Source: Nonomuraea sp. PA05 | GTDB taxonomy: Bacteria; Actinomycetota; Actinomycetes; Streptosporangiales; Streptosporangiaceae | Direction: 5' to 3' | DNA: 64,000 nt | Assembly: GCF_008086045.1 (NCBI RefSeq) | Contig: NZ_VSEY01000042.1 | Coordinates: 60,129 to 124,128 of the forward strand | Shown here: piece after piece, positions 44,699-52,945 of the stretch | How the letters are laid out: each line of letters opens with the position of its first letter | Position numbering within the stretch: the first letter of the stretch is position 1 | Translations under genes and position numbers: made by a program | The notes under the pieces: generated by a model | Seen by the model: the letters and a program-made list of their open reading frames with translations, nothing else | The model's database searches: none | Told to the model about the DNA's origin: nothing

Positions 44699-45139
44699 TC
44701 AGACGGTGGCCAGCTCGCGGGGACGCGCCTTGGCGGCGCCGTCGTCCCAGGCGAGGTGCTTGCGCAGGTGGACCGTGGTGCCCCGGCCGGGCGTGACGCC
44801 GAAGGAGATCTCGTCGACGACGGAGCGCATGATCAGCAGGCCGCGGCCGTTCTCGGTGTCGGGTGGCGGAAAGTGGTGCGGCATGGACGGGACGCCCACC
44901 CCGTTGTCGGCCACGCGTACGTCGCACTGGCCGGCGCCGATGGCGGCCGTCACCTCGTAGCGGTTGGCCGGCCCTCCGTGCCGGACCGCGTTGGAGCATG
45001 CCTCGGAGACGGCGAGCAGCATGTCGGCGATGCACGTCTCGCTCACGTTGAGTGAACGCATGGCGTCACCTAGCACTCGCCTGACCATCGGTATGCCGAT
45101 CGCATCCCGAGGCAGTGCCAACGAGAACTCAATATCCAC
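44699..45139 (-). CDS. RsbW/SpoIIAB-like ATP-binding regulatory protein
   Basis: The 146-residue GHKL ATPase has N-box LLAVSEACSNAVRHGG, G1 box VRVADNGVGVP and G2 box ENGRGLLIMRSVVDEI. Such proteins act as anti-sigma factors or serine kinases of anti-anti-sigma partners and are very numerous in actinomycetes. No sigma or anti-anti-sigma gene adjoins it. GTG 45139 follows GGAGGAG. It lies between purS and purQ on the same strand but is separated from purS by a hairpin, so it is probably independently expressed. Confidence 0.88.
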   Translation of the reverse strand: MDIEFSLALPRDAIGIPMVRRVLGDAMRSLNVSETCIADMLLAVSEACSNAVRHGGPANRYEVTAAIGAGQCDVRVADNGVGVPSMPHHFPPPDTENGRGLLIMRSVVDEISFGVTPGRGTTVHLRKHLAWDDGAAKARPRELATV

Positions 45140-45273
45140 CGGACTCCTCCGGGTGCCGGAATCTCACCTGGAGTAGGTTTCCCTGAGAAAACGGGGCTAA
45201 CCGCAAAATCACGTTGTTGTTATTTAGTGTTGGCACGCCCGTGGCATTGTGGCACGTCGCAACCGGGCTTTAA

Positions 45274-45297
45274 CCGCCCCAGGGGAAATCGGGGCGG
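45274..45297 (-). terminator. Hairpin downstream of purS
   Basis: CCGCCCC and GGGGCGG form a 7-bp stem with a 10-nt loop, 11 nt past the purS stop codon. On the minus strand TTAAAG follows. It is terminator-like, separating purS from the downstream ATPase gene. Confidence 0.5.
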
Positions 45298-45307
45298 CAA
45301 ATGTGCC

Positions 45308-45553
45308 TTAGCCCTCGACCCGGACGCTGTAGTCCTCGATGACGGTGTTCGCCAGCAGCGTTTCCGCCATCTTGCGCACCTCTTCGAGCGCGGCGTCGTC
45401 GGCGGGGCCGTCGAGCTCGACCTCGAAGCGCTTGCCCTGGCGGACGGCTGCGACGCCGGAGAAGCCGAGCCTGGGCAGCGCCCTGGCGATGGCCTGGCCC
45501 TGCGGATCGAGGATCTCGGGCTTCAACATGACGTCCACGATGACGCGGGCCAC
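45308..45553 (-). CDS. purS: Phosphoribosylformylglycinamidine synthase subunit PurS
   Basis: The 81-residue protein reads MARVIVDVMLKPEILDPQGQ, then AIARALPRLGFSGVAAVRQG and KRFEVELDG, ending NTVIEDYSVRVEG, the standard PurS sequence and length. Its dimers bridge PurL and PurQ in the FGAM synthase complex. GTG 45553 follows a strong RBS (AGGAGGA). It is upstream of purQ-purL on the same strand with one unrelated gene between. Confidence 0.95.
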   Translation of the reverse strand: MARVIVDVMLKPEILDPQGQAIARALPRLGFSGVAAVRQGKRFEVELDGPADDAALEEVRKMAETLLANTVIEDYSVRVEG

Positions 45554-45716
45554 TGCGTTCCTCCTGGGAGCGGTGGGTGGATGGGAAGCACAGCCTACCG
45601 GCGCGTGTGGCTGCGACCACAACGGGAACGGGGAGGACATGGGGCTTGCGCACAGGGCTGTGACGTCTGCCACGATGGCCCCAAAAGCGTACGAACCACC
45701 ACCTCTCGGTTCGTCG

Positions 45717-45735
45717 TTAGGTAAGGCTGGCCTAA
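45717..45735 (+). promoter_or_regulatory. Iron-box-like dyad (DtxR/IdeR type) upstream of the E1-E2 operon
   Basis: TTAGGTAAGGCTGGCCTAA matches the 19-bp consensus TTAGGTTAGCCTAACCTAA at 15 positions, including both outer TTAGG/CCTAA arms. It lies 49 bp before ATG 45785, and its right arm overlaps TAAGGT, a possible -10. Control of this operon by an iron-sensing repressor is inferred. Confidence 0.5.
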
Positions 45736-45784
45736 GGTGGCAACCCCATCGCATAGTCCGGCCCCTGACCAGCAGGAGTGGCGC

Positions 45785-46870
45785 ATGACCATAGACGCCT
45801 CGGGAGCATCGTCTCCTGAGCTCGTCCAGCTGCTCACCCCCGAGGGCGAGCGGGTCGAGCATCCCGACTACGACATCGATCTGACCCCGGAGGAGATCCG
45901 GTCGCTCTACCGCGACCTCGTGCTCGTCCGGCGAGTCGACCTGGAGGCCGTGGCCCTGCAGCGCCAGGGCGAGCTGGGCATCTGGGCCTCGCTGCTCGGC
46001 CAGGAGGCCGCCCAGATCGGCTCGGGCCGCGCGCTCACCGACGCCGACATGGCCTTCCCCACCTACCGCGAGCACGGCGTGGCGTGGTGCCGCGACGTCG
46101 ACCCGGTCAAGCTGCTCGGCCTGTTCAGAGGCGTCAACCATGGGGGATGGGACCCCAAGGAGCACAACTTCCACCTCTACACGATCGTGATCGGCAGCCA
46201 GACCCTCCACGCGGTCGGCTACGCCATGGGCATCCAGCGCGACGACGCCAGCGCGGCGACCATCGTCTACTTCGGCGACGGCGCCACCTCACAGGGCGAC
46301 GTCAACGAGTCGTTCATCTGGGCCAGCGTGTTCAACGCGCCGATCGTGTTCTTCTGCCAGAACAACCAGTGGGCCATCTCCGAGCCGCTGGAGAAGCAGA
46401 CCCGCATCCCGCTCTACCGGCGGGCCTCCGGCTTCGGCTTCCCGGGCATCAGGGTCGACGGCAACGACGTGTTCGCCTGCCTCGCGGTGACCCGTAAGGC
46501 GCTCGAAGCCGCCCGTACCGGGCAGGGGCCGACGCTCATCGAGGCGTACACGTACCGGATGGGCGCCCACACCACCACCGACGACCCCACGCGCTACCGC
46601 GTGGCCAGCGAGCTGGAGGCGTGGAAGCTCAAGGACCCGATCGAGCGGGTCAAGGCGTACCTGTTCAAGAACGAGCAGGCCGACCAGGCCTTCTTCGACT
46701 CCGTGGACGGCGAGGCCGACCAGCTCGGCGCGGACCTGCGCAGGCGCTGCCTGGCCATGCCCGACCCCGAGCCGCTCGACATCTTCGACCACGTCTACCG
46801 CGAGCCCCACGCCCTGATCGACCAGGAGCGCGCCCAGTTCGCCGCGTACTTGGAGGGGTTCGAGCAGTGA
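45785..46870 (+). CDS. 2-oxoacid dehydrogenase E1 component, alpha subunit (branched-chain/pyruvate type)
   Basis: The 361-residue thiamine-diphosphate enzyme decarboxylates a 2-oxoacid and passes the acyl group to E2 lipoate. The TPP motif runs from GDGATSQGDVNESF to the NN of FCQNNQWAIS, with GQEAAQIGSGRAL, TYREHGVAW and the phosphorylation-loop-like YRMGAHTTTDDPTRY also present. ATG 45785 has RBS AGGAG; a GTG at 45737 is less likely. E1 beta and E2 follow, coupled. Sequence features fit actinobacterial proteins annotated either as pyruvate or branched-chain dehydrogenase; the E2 sequence and nearby vdh slightly favour branched-chain substrates. Confidence 0.9.
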   Translation: MTIDASGASSPELVQLLTPEGERVEHPDYDIDLTPEEIRSLYRDLVLVRRVDLEAVALQRQGELGIWASLLGQEAAQIGSGRALTDADMAFPTYREHGVAWCRDVDPVKLLGLFRGVNHGGWDPKEHNFHLYTIVIGSQTLHAVGYAMGIQRDDASAATIVYFGDGATSQGDVNESFIWASVFNAPIVFFCQNNQWAISEPLEKQTRIPLYRRASGFGFPGIRVDGNDVFACLAVTRKALEAARTGQGPTLIEAYTYRMGAHTTTDDPTRYRVASELEAWKLKDPIERVKAYLFKNEQADQAFFDSVDGEADQLGADLRRRCLAMPDPEPLDIFDHVYREPHALIDQERAQFAAYLEGFEQ

Positions 46871-47847
46871 CTGTACTGAGTTTGTCCAAGGCCCTGAACG
46901 AGGGCATGCGCAAGGCGATGGAGGACGATCCCAAGGTCCTCATCATGGGCGAGGACGTCGGCAAGCTGGGCGGCGTGTTCCGCGTCACCGACGGGCTGCA
47001 GAAGGACTTCGGCGAGGACCGCGTGATCGACACGCCGCTCGCCGAGTCGGGCATCATCGGCACCGCGATCGGGCTGGCGCTGCGCGGCTACCGGCCGGTG
47101 TGCGAGATCCAGTTCGACGGTTTCGTCTTCCCGGCCGCCGACCAGATCATCACGCAGCTCGCCAAGATGCCGATGCGCTCGCTGGGCGCGATCAAGCTGC
47201 CGGTCGTCGTACGCATCCCCTGCGGCGGCGGCATCGGCGCGGTCGAGCACCACAGCGAGTCGCCGGAGGCGTACTTCACCCACACGGCCGGCCTGCGCGT
47301 CGTCGCCTGCTCCAACCCGGCCGACGCGTACACCATGATCCAGCAGGCCATCCGCAGCGACGACCCGGTGCTCTTCTTCGAGCCCAAGCGCCGCTACTGG
47401 GAGAAGGCCGACGTCGACACCTCCTCCACCGACTGGTGGGCGCCGCTCCACTCCGCCAAGGTCGTCCGTCCCGGCGCCGACGTTACGCTCCTGGCCTACG
47501 GCCCCATGGTCAAGACCTGTCTGGAGGCCGCCACGGCGGCCGAGGACGACGGGCGCTCCCTGGAGGTCATCGACCTGCGCTCGCTCAACCCGCTGGACGA
47601 GCCGGTCGTGATGGAGTCCGCACGCCGCACCGGGCGGGTCGTGGTCGTCCACGAGGCGCCCGTCAACAGCGGCTTCGGCGCCGAGCTGGCCGCCAGGATC
47701 ACCGAGCAGTGCTTCTACCACCTGGAGTCGCCCGTGTTGCGGGCCGGCGGCTTCTCCACCCCCTACCCCCCGTCCAAGCTGGAGGAGCACTACCTGCCCG
47801 ACCTGGACCGCGTGCTCGACGCCGTCGACCGGACCTTCGGGTACTGA
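46867..47847 (+). CDS. 2-oxoacid dehydrogenase E1 component, beta subunit
   Basis: The 326-residue protein starts MTVLSLSKALNEGMRKAMEDD at a GTG overlapping the E1 alpha stop (GTGA). Transketolase-type features are MGEDVGKLGGVFRVTDGL (conserved Glu for TPP activation), DTPLAESGIIGTAIGLAL, QIQFDGF-like CEIQFDGFVFPA and the C-terminal domain VTLLAYGPMVKTCLEAA and DLRSLNPLD. With the alpha subunit it forms the alpha2beta2 E1 that docks to E2. Confidence 0.93.
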   Translation: MTVLSLSKALNEGMRKAMEDDPKVLIMGEDVGKLGGVFRVTDGLQKDFGEDRVIDTPLAESGIIGTAIGLALRGYRPVCEIQFDGFVFPAADQIITQLAKMPMRSLGAIKLPVVVRIPCGGGIGAVEHHSESPEAYFTHTAGLRVVACSNPADAYTMIQQAIRSDDPVLFFEPKRRYWEKADVDTSSTDWWAPLHSAKVVRPGADVTLLAYGPMVKTCLEAATAAEDDGRSLEVIDLRSLNPLDEPVVMESARRTGRVVVVHEAPVNSGFGAELAARITEQCFYHLESPVLRAGGFSTPYPPSKLEEHYLPDLDRVLDAVDRTFGY

Positions 47848-47861
47848 GGGGGTACGCGCAC

Positions 47862-49304
47862 ATGCGACGCGAGTTCAAGCTTCCCGACGTCGGCGAAGGG
47901 CTGACGGAGGCCGAGATCGTCCGCTGGCACGTCAAGGCGGGTGACGCGGTCAAGGTCAACCAGATCGTGGTGGAGATCGAGACGGCCAAGTCGATCGTCG
48001 AGCTGCCCATCCCGTGGGACGGGGTGGTGGCGGGGCTGATGGCCGAGGAAGGCGACACGGTCGACGTCGGCGTCGCCATCATCGCCGTCGACACGGTGGA
48101 GGAGGGCGAGACGCCTTCTCAGGTGTCAGGTTCAGATGATCGTGCCGCCCTGGCCGACGACATGGTGCCGAAGCCGCCTGCGGAGGGCGCGGTGGAACCG
48201 GGCGCTCACGGCAGCCCGGCGCCGAAGGAGGAGCGGCAGGCGGTCCTGGTCGGCTACGGGGTGAAGGTCGGCGCGACCAAGCGGCGTGCCCGCAAGCAGT
48301 CCGGCATCCCCGCCAACCCGGTGGCCAACCCGTCCCGGGTGGAGGTGGACGGCCCGCCCAGCCAGGCCCAGAGCCCGGCCCCGGCCCTCGCCCAGAGCAC
48401 ACCACCGGCCCCGGCCCCCGCTCAGAGCACCTCGCCGCCGGGCCGGGTGGCGGTCCTGGCCAAGCCGCCCGTCCGCAAGCTGGCCAAGGACCTCGGCGTG
48501 GACCTGGTCACGATCACCGGCACGGGCCCCCAGGGCTCGATCACCCGCGACGACGTCCACGCCGCCGCGGCGCCGCAGCCCGCGGCGGAGCAGCAGCCCG
48601 CACCGGCCGCCCGCGAGGAGCGCGTCCCCATCAAGGGCGTCCGCAAGGCGACCGCCCAAGCCATGGTCACCAGCGCCTTCACGGCCCCGCACGTCACCGA
48701 GTTCCTCCAAGTGGACATGACGCAGACCATGGAGGCAGTGCGCCGCCTGCGCACCCTCCAGGACTTCGCCGACGTCAAGGTGGGCCCTCTGCTCCTCGTC
48801 GCGAAGGCCGTCCTGACCGCCGTCAAGCGCCACCCGGCGATCAACGCCACCTGGGACGACCAGGACATCGTCATCAAGCACTACGTCAACCTGGGGATAG
48901 CGGCCGCCACCCCCAGGGGCCTCCTGGTCCCCAACATCAAGGACGCCCAGGACCTCTCCCTCCCGGCTCTGGCGAAGGAACTGGCCGCCCTGACCGAGAC
49001 GGCCAGGGCGGGCCGCACCCAGCCCGCCGAGATGTCCGGCGGCACGTTCACGATCACGAACGTGGGCGTCTTCGGCGTGGACGGCGGCACCCCGATCATC
49101 AACCCGGGCGAGGCCGCGATCCTGGCGGTCGGCCAGGTCAGGGAGATGCCGTGGGTGGTGGACGGCGAGCTCGCGGTCCGCAAGGTGGCGACCCTGTCGC
49201 TCTCGTTCGACCACCGCATGGTGGACGGCGAGCTGGGCTCGCGCTTCCTGGCGGACGTGGGCGCGATGCTGGAGGACCCGCTGCGCATGCTCGCCTGGAG
49301 CTGA
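47862..49304 (+). CDS. 2-oxoacid dehydrogenase E2 component (dihydrolipoamide acyltransferase)
   Basis: The 480-residue protein has one lipoyl domain (residues 1-80, lipoylated Lys43 in IETAKSIVELP). A Pro/Ala/Ser linker follows with a peripheral-subunit-binding domain (AKPPVRKLAKDLGVDLVTI, GTGPQGSITRDDV). The C-terminal catalytic domain has TQTMEAVRRLR, LGIAAATPRGLLVPNI and the active-site SFDHRMVDGELGSRF (His and Asp). It forms the multimeric core that binds E1 and E3. lpdA at 5.7 kb is the likely E3. The lipoyl motif TAKSIVELP resembles branched-chain E2. A long inverted repeat ends the operon. Confidence 0.93.
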   Translation: MRREFKLPDVGEGLTEAEIVRWHVKAGDAVKVNQIVVEIETAKSIVELPIPWDGVVAGLMAEEGDTVDVGVAIIAVDTVEEGETPSQVSGSDDRAALADDMVPKPPAEGAVEPGAHGSPAPKEERQAVLVGYGVKVGATKRRARKQSGIPANPVANPSRVEVDGPPSQAQSPAPALAQSTPPAPAPAQSTSPPGRVAVLAKPPVRKLAKDLGVDLVTITGTGPQGSITRDDVHAAAAPQPAAEQQPAPAAREERVPIKGVRKATAQAMVTSAFTAPHVTEFLQVDMTQTMEAVRRLRTLQDFADVKVGPLLLVAKAVLTAVKRHPAINATWDDQDIVIKHYVNLGIAAATPRGLLVPNIKDAQDLSLPALAKELAALTETARAGRTQPAEMSGGTFTITNVGVFGVDGGTPIINPGEAAILAVGQVREMPWVVDGELAVRKVATLSLSFDHRMVDGELGSRFLADVGAMLEDPLRMLAWS

Positions 49305-49308
49305 AGTG

Positions 49309-49353
49309 GTACGGCGACCGCCGGGAGGACCCCTCTCCCGGCGATCGCCGTAC
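49309..49353 (+). terminator. Long hairpin at end of the dehydrogenase operon
   Basis: Nineteen-base arms (GTACGGCGAcCGCCGGGAG and its near-complement) pair with one mismatch around a 7-nt loop, 5 nt after the E2 stop codon. There is no U-tract, but the stem is very stable. Confidence 0.6.
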
Positions 49354-49424
49354 GGCGGGGACGCCCGCACCCACCGACACAGAGCGGCCAGGGCCCCGGG
49401 AAATACCTCGATAAGGTGACCAAC

Positions 49425-49718
49425 ATGATTCGCCACATCGTGCTGTTCACCTGGACCGAGGCCGCCACGGCCGAGCAGAAGGCCGCCGTCACGGCTGAGC
49501 TGCGCAAACTCCCCGGCCTGATCCCGCAGTTGCGCGCGTACATGGTGGGCGAGGACGCGGGCATCAACCAGGGCAACCACGAGTACGCCGTGGTGGCGGA
49601 CTTCGACAGCGTCGACGACTACCTGGTCTACCGCGACCATCCCGACCACCAGAAGGTGATCGCCGACAGCATCAAGCCGATCCTCGCCAGTCGCGCCGCC
49701 GTGCAGCTGAGTCTCTAG
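49425..49718 (+). CDS. Dabb-family (stress-responsive A/B barrel) protein
   Basis: The 97-residue protein reads MIRHIVLFTWTEAATAEQK, then AAVTAELRKLPGLIPQLRAY, with DFDSVDDYLVYRDHPDHQKV near the C-terminus. This is the ferredoxin-like dimeric alpha/beta barrel of the Dabb domain. ATG 49425 is preceded by AAGGTGA and gives the family's usual start; a GTG at 49416 is an alternative. The family includes small enzymes and stress-induced proteins; the role here is unknown. Confidence 0.85.
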   Translation: MIRHIVLFTWTEAATAEQKAAVTAELRKLPGLIPQLRAYMVGEDAGINQGNHEYAVVADFDSVDDYLVYRDHPDHQKVIADSIKPILASRAAVQLSL

Positions 49719-49724
49719 ACGCTG

Positions 49725-49949
49725 CTAGACCTCGGGCGGGTTGTTCTCGCGGTGCATCAGCCTGTTGTCGGAGGTCTGGCCCCTCCTGGGGGCCAGCACG
49801 ATGCTGAGCACCACTCCCACGCCACCGACGATCATGAAGATGAGCCCGATGACGTCCATGTGCACGCTCTGCCCGAACACATCGGGCTCGATCGCGAACC
49901 TCAGGATGGCGCCAAGCGTGAGGAAGAAGATGCTTACCCCGACCCCCAT
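49725..49949 (-). CDS. Small two-helix membrane protein (DUF6458-like)
   Basis: The 74-residue protein reads MGVGVSIFFLTLGAILRFAI, then a short polar turn (EPDVFGQSVHMD), then VIGLIFMIVGGVGVVLSIVL and a basic tail (APRRGQTSDNR...). Two membrane helices with both ends inside are predicted. The RBS GGAGG precedes ATG 49949. The pattern matches DUF6458 proteins of actinomycetes; function unknown. Confidence 0.8.
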   Translation of the reverse strand: MGVGVSIFFLTLGAILRFAIEPDVFGQSVHMDVIGLIFMIVGGVGVVLSIVLAPRRGQTSDNRLMHRENNPPEV

Positions 49950-50008
49950 GACAACCTCCACGCAAACGGCGAGTACAGCGACGGTCATACCCGGCTATCC
50001 GCCGAGTC

Positions 50009-50947
50009 TCACGCGAGGCACGACAATGGCTGCCCGCCGTTGTAGGTGATCATGTCGAGCACGGCGGTGACCAGGTCGATCGGCGTGCCCAGAGGTTGCC
50101 CGTCGAGCTCGGAGTAAGCGCGGTGCAGGTTGCCCACAATGCGTTCTGGGTCCAGCAGGCCCGCCCACTCGCCGAGGTCCGTCTGCCTGGCGGCCTCCAG
50201 CGGCGTCAGGCCCGCCTCCTTGCCGCGCCTGGCGACGTCCTGGACGAAGCGCAGGTAGCCCTCCACCGGCTCGTACGCCTCCGGCCCGCACACCTCGCCG
50301 TGCCCGGGCACCACGGTCTCCGCCCCGAGCCCCTTGAGCTGCTCGACGGCGCGCAGCGCCCCGGCCACCGAGCCCATCAGCACGAACGGCGTGCCGCCGT
50401 TGAAGACCAGGTCGCCGGCGAACAGCACCCGCCGCTCCGGGATCCACACGTAGGAGTCGTTGGTGGTGTGGGCGGCGTGCCCGACGTGCCGTACCTCGCA
50501 GCGCAGCTCGTCGGAGTGCAGCGTGAGGCGGTCGGTGAAGGTCAGGAACGGCGGGGTCGGCTCCATCTTGCCCCACTCGACCCCGGCCGACCACGCGGCG
50601 CGGTAGGCGGGGACGCCGTCGGCGATGATCTGCTCGCGGACGCCCTCGTGGCCGACGATCGTGGCCTCGGGGAAGAGCCAGTTGCCGAACGTGTGGTCGC
50701 CGTGGTGGTGGGTGTTGAGCAGCGTGGTGATCGGCCGGTCGGTGACCTTGCCGATGGCCTGGCGGAAGGCGCGCGTGCGGCGCTCGGTGGAGCAGGCGTC
50801 GATGACGATGACGCCACGCCGGCCGGCCAGGAACCCGGTGTTGTTGATCCACCAGCTCCCGTCGGGCTGTACGTAGGCGTACACGCCGTCGGACACCTCC
50901 TCGACGCGCGGCGGCGGCAGGGGGTGGTCGTGGGGGGAGGAGCTCAT
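50009..50947 (-). CDS. MBL-fold metallo-hydrolase
   Basis: The 312-residue metallo-beta-lactamase-fold protein carries the zinc motif THHHGDHTFGN, a His in GHAAHTTND, Asp in LFAGDLVFNGG and a terminal His in VPGHGEVCG. Its arrangement is that of broad hydrolases such as glyoxalase-II-like or lactonase-like enzymes rather than beta-lactamases. ATG 50947 is used; the longer TTG frame lacks an RBS. The substrate is unknown. It faces away from the acyl-CoA dehydrogenase gene by about 90 bp. Confidence 0.85.
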   Translation of the reverse strand: MSSSPHDHPLPPPRVEEVSDGVYAYVQPDGSWWINNTGFLAGRRGVIVIDACSTERRTRAFRQAIGKVTDRPITTLLNTHHHGDHTFGNWLFPEATIVGHEGVREQIIADGVPAYRAAWSAGVEWGKMEPTPPFLTFTDRLTLHSDELRCEVRHVGHAAHTTNDSYVWIPERRVLFAGDLVFNGGTPFVLMGSVAGALRAVEQLKGLGAETVVPGHGEVCGPEAYEPVEGYLRFVQDVARRGKEAGLTPLEAARQTDLGEWAGLLDPERIVGNLHRAYSELDGQPLGTPIDLVTAVLDMITYNGGQPLSCLA

Positions 50948-51037
50948 GCCGAGGACGCTACACAAGGCGGCAGGGCGCCCGCTCGCGGTCGGGCGCCCTG
51001 CCGGTGGTGACTGCCGCGGGTGGCAGTGAGGTGTGGC

Positions 51038-52843
51038 TCAGAAGGCTTCTTCCGGCAGCTCCATCAGCTCCAGGTCGGTGGCGGTGAGCACGCGCCGCTC
51101 GGCGGCCAGCCGGGGCAGCACGGTCTTGGCGAAGAAGGAGGCCGCTGCGACCTTGCCCAGGTAGAACGGGTCCTCGCCGGAGGCGAGCTTGCCCAGCGCC
51201 ACCTCGGCCTGGCGCAGCAGCAGCCAGCCGATGATCAGGTCGCCGAGGGAGAGCAGGAACCGGGTGGTGTTCAGCCCGACCTTGTAGACCTCCTTCGGCG
51301 CCTCCAGCGAGCCGAGCGCCCAGCCCGCCATGGTGTCGCCCATGGTCTTGACCTCGGCGGCGGCCTCGGCGAGCAGCTTGCGCTCCTCCTTGAGCCGCCC
51401 GTTGCCCGCCTCGGACGCGGCGAACTCGTTGATCTCGGCCAGCAGCGCGCCGATCGCGGCACCCTGGTTGCGCAGGATCTTCCTGAAGAACAGGTCCTGG
51501 CCCTGGATCGCGGTGGTGCCCTCGTACAGGGAGTCGATCTTCGCGTCGCGGATGTACTGCTCGATCGGGTAGTCCTGGAGGTAGCCGGAGCCGCCGAGGG
51601 TCTGCAGGGAGCGGGAGAGCAGCTCGTACGACCGCTCGGACCCGACGCCCTTGACGACGGGCAGCAGCAGGTCGTTCATGGCGGCGGCGTGCCGGTCGTC
51701 CGGGTCGGCGAGCAGGGTGTCCTGGAAGGTGGCCGTGTAGAGCACCAGCGCCCGCATGCCCTCGGCGTACGACTTCTGGAGCATCAGCTCGCGCCGCACG
51801 TCGGGGTGGTGGGTCACGGTGACGCGGGGTGCGGCCTTGTCAGCCATCCTGGCCAGGTCGGCGCCCTGGACGCGGGACTTGGCGAACTCGAGGGCGTTGA
51901 GGTAGCCGGTGGAGAGCGTGGCGATGGCCTTGGTGCCGACCATCATGCGGGCGTGCTCGATCACCATGAACATCTGCTTGATGCCCTCGTGCACCTCGCC
52001 GACCAGCCAGCCGATCGCGGGGTGCTTGTCGCCGAAGGTCAGCTCGCAGGTCGTGGAGACCTTCAGGCCCATCTTCTTCTCGACGTTGGTGACGTAGACG
52101 CCGTTGCGCTCGCCGGGCTCGCCGGTCTCCAGGTCCACGTGGTACTTCGGCACGAGGAACATCGACAGGCCCTTGGTGCCGGGGCCGTGGCCTTCTGGGC
52201 GGGCCAGCACGAGGTGGAAGATGTTCTCGGACATGTCGTGCTCGGCGCTGGTGATGAAGCGCTTGACGCCCTCGATGTGCCAGGTGCCGTCGGGCTGGCG
52301 CACCGCCTTCGTCCGGCCGGCGCCGACGTCGGAGCCCGCGTCGGGCTCGGTGAGCACCATGGTGGCGCCCCAGTTGCGCTCGATGGCCAGCTCGGCGAAG
52401 CGCTTCTGCTCGGGCGTGCCGACCTTCCACAGCGTGTAGGCGAAGTTGGGGCCGGCCGCGTACATGTACAGGGCGGGGTTGGCGCCCAGCACCATCTCGG
52501 CCGTGGCCCAGGCCAGGCTGCGCGGGATGCCGGGGCCGCCCAGGTCGGTGGGCAGGTCGAGGTGCGCCCAGCCGCCGTCCACCAGCGCCTTGTACGACTT
52601 CTTGAAGCCCTCGGGCACCTTCACGGTCGAGGTGGCCGCGTCGAACACGGGCGGGTGCCTGTCACCCTCTTCGAAAGAGTCCGCGAGCACGCCGGTCGAG
52701 AGGCGGTTGACCTCGTCCAGCACGCTGCGTGCGACGTCCTCGTCCACTTCCGCGAAGGGCCCGGTGCCGAGGATCTCGCCTCTCCCGAAGACCTCGAAGA
52801 GGTTGAATTCCAGGTCACGCACGTTGCTCTTGTAGTGGCCCAT
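51038..52843 (-). CDS. Acyl-CoA dehydrogenase (large, FadE5-like)
   Basis: The 601-residue flavoenzyme introduces a double bond into acyl-CoA. The acyl-CoA dehydrogenase core is extended at both ends: an N-terminal segment (MGHYKSNVRDLEFNLFEVF), the FAD/substrate motif TMVLTEPDAGSDVGAGRTKA, FITSAEHDMSEN, LGGSGYLQDYPIEQYIRDAKI and the catalytic-base region SLYEGTTAIQGQDL (Glu). A C-terminal domain of about 130 residues is typical of the actinobacterial FadE5-like group. An array of TetR-like half-sites lies upstream, suggesting a fatty-acid-responsive repressor. Confidence 0.92.
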   Translation of the reverse strand: MGHYKSNVRDLEFNLFEVFGRGEILGTGPFAEVDEDVARSVLDEVNRLSTGVLADSFEEGDRHPPVFDAATSTVKVPEGFKKSYKALVDGGWAHLDLPTDLGGPGIPRSLAWATAEMVLGANPALYMYAAGPNFAYTLWKVGTPEQKRFAELAIERNWGATMVLTEPDAGSDVGAGRTKAVRQPDGTWHIEGVKRFITSAEHDMSENIFHLVLARPEGHGPGTKGLSMFLVPKYHVDLETGEPGERNGVYVTNVEKKMGLKVSTTCELTFGDKHPAIGWLVGEVHEGIKQMFMVIEHARMMVGTKAIATLSTGYLNALEFAKSRVQGADLARMADKAAPRVTVTHHPDVRRELMLQKSYAEGMRALVLYTATFQDTLLADPDDRHAAAMNDLLLPVVKGVGSERSYELLSRSLQTLGGSGYLQDYPIEQYIRDAKIDSLYEGTTAIQGQDLFFRKILRNQGAAIGALLAEINEFAASEAGNGRLKEERKLLAEAAAEVKTMGDTMAGWALGSLEAPKEVYKVGLNTTRFLLSLGDLIIGWLLLRQAEVALGKLASGEDPFYLGKVAAASFFAKTVLPRLAAERRVLTATDLELMELPEEAF

Positions 52844-52874
52844 GGGCGTCGATCTCCTTGAACCGAGGCATTTC

Positions 52875-52895
52875 TACTGGTGAGTAACCTTACTC
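52875..52895. promoter_or_regulatory. Operator-like overlapping dyads upstream of the acyl-CoA dehydrogenase
   Basis: TACTGGTGAGTAA (52875-52887) and the perfect palindrome GAGTAACCTTACTC (52882-52895) overlap, so that TACT/AGTA half-sites occur three times. They lie 32-52 bp before the dehydrogenase start. The pattern resembles TTACT..AGTAA sites of TetR-type lipid-metabolism regulators. Confidence 0.5.
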
Positions 52896-52945
52896 TGAAA
52901 TGCTACCCGCGGGTAACCCGTCATATGCGTGGCATGCTCATCTCC

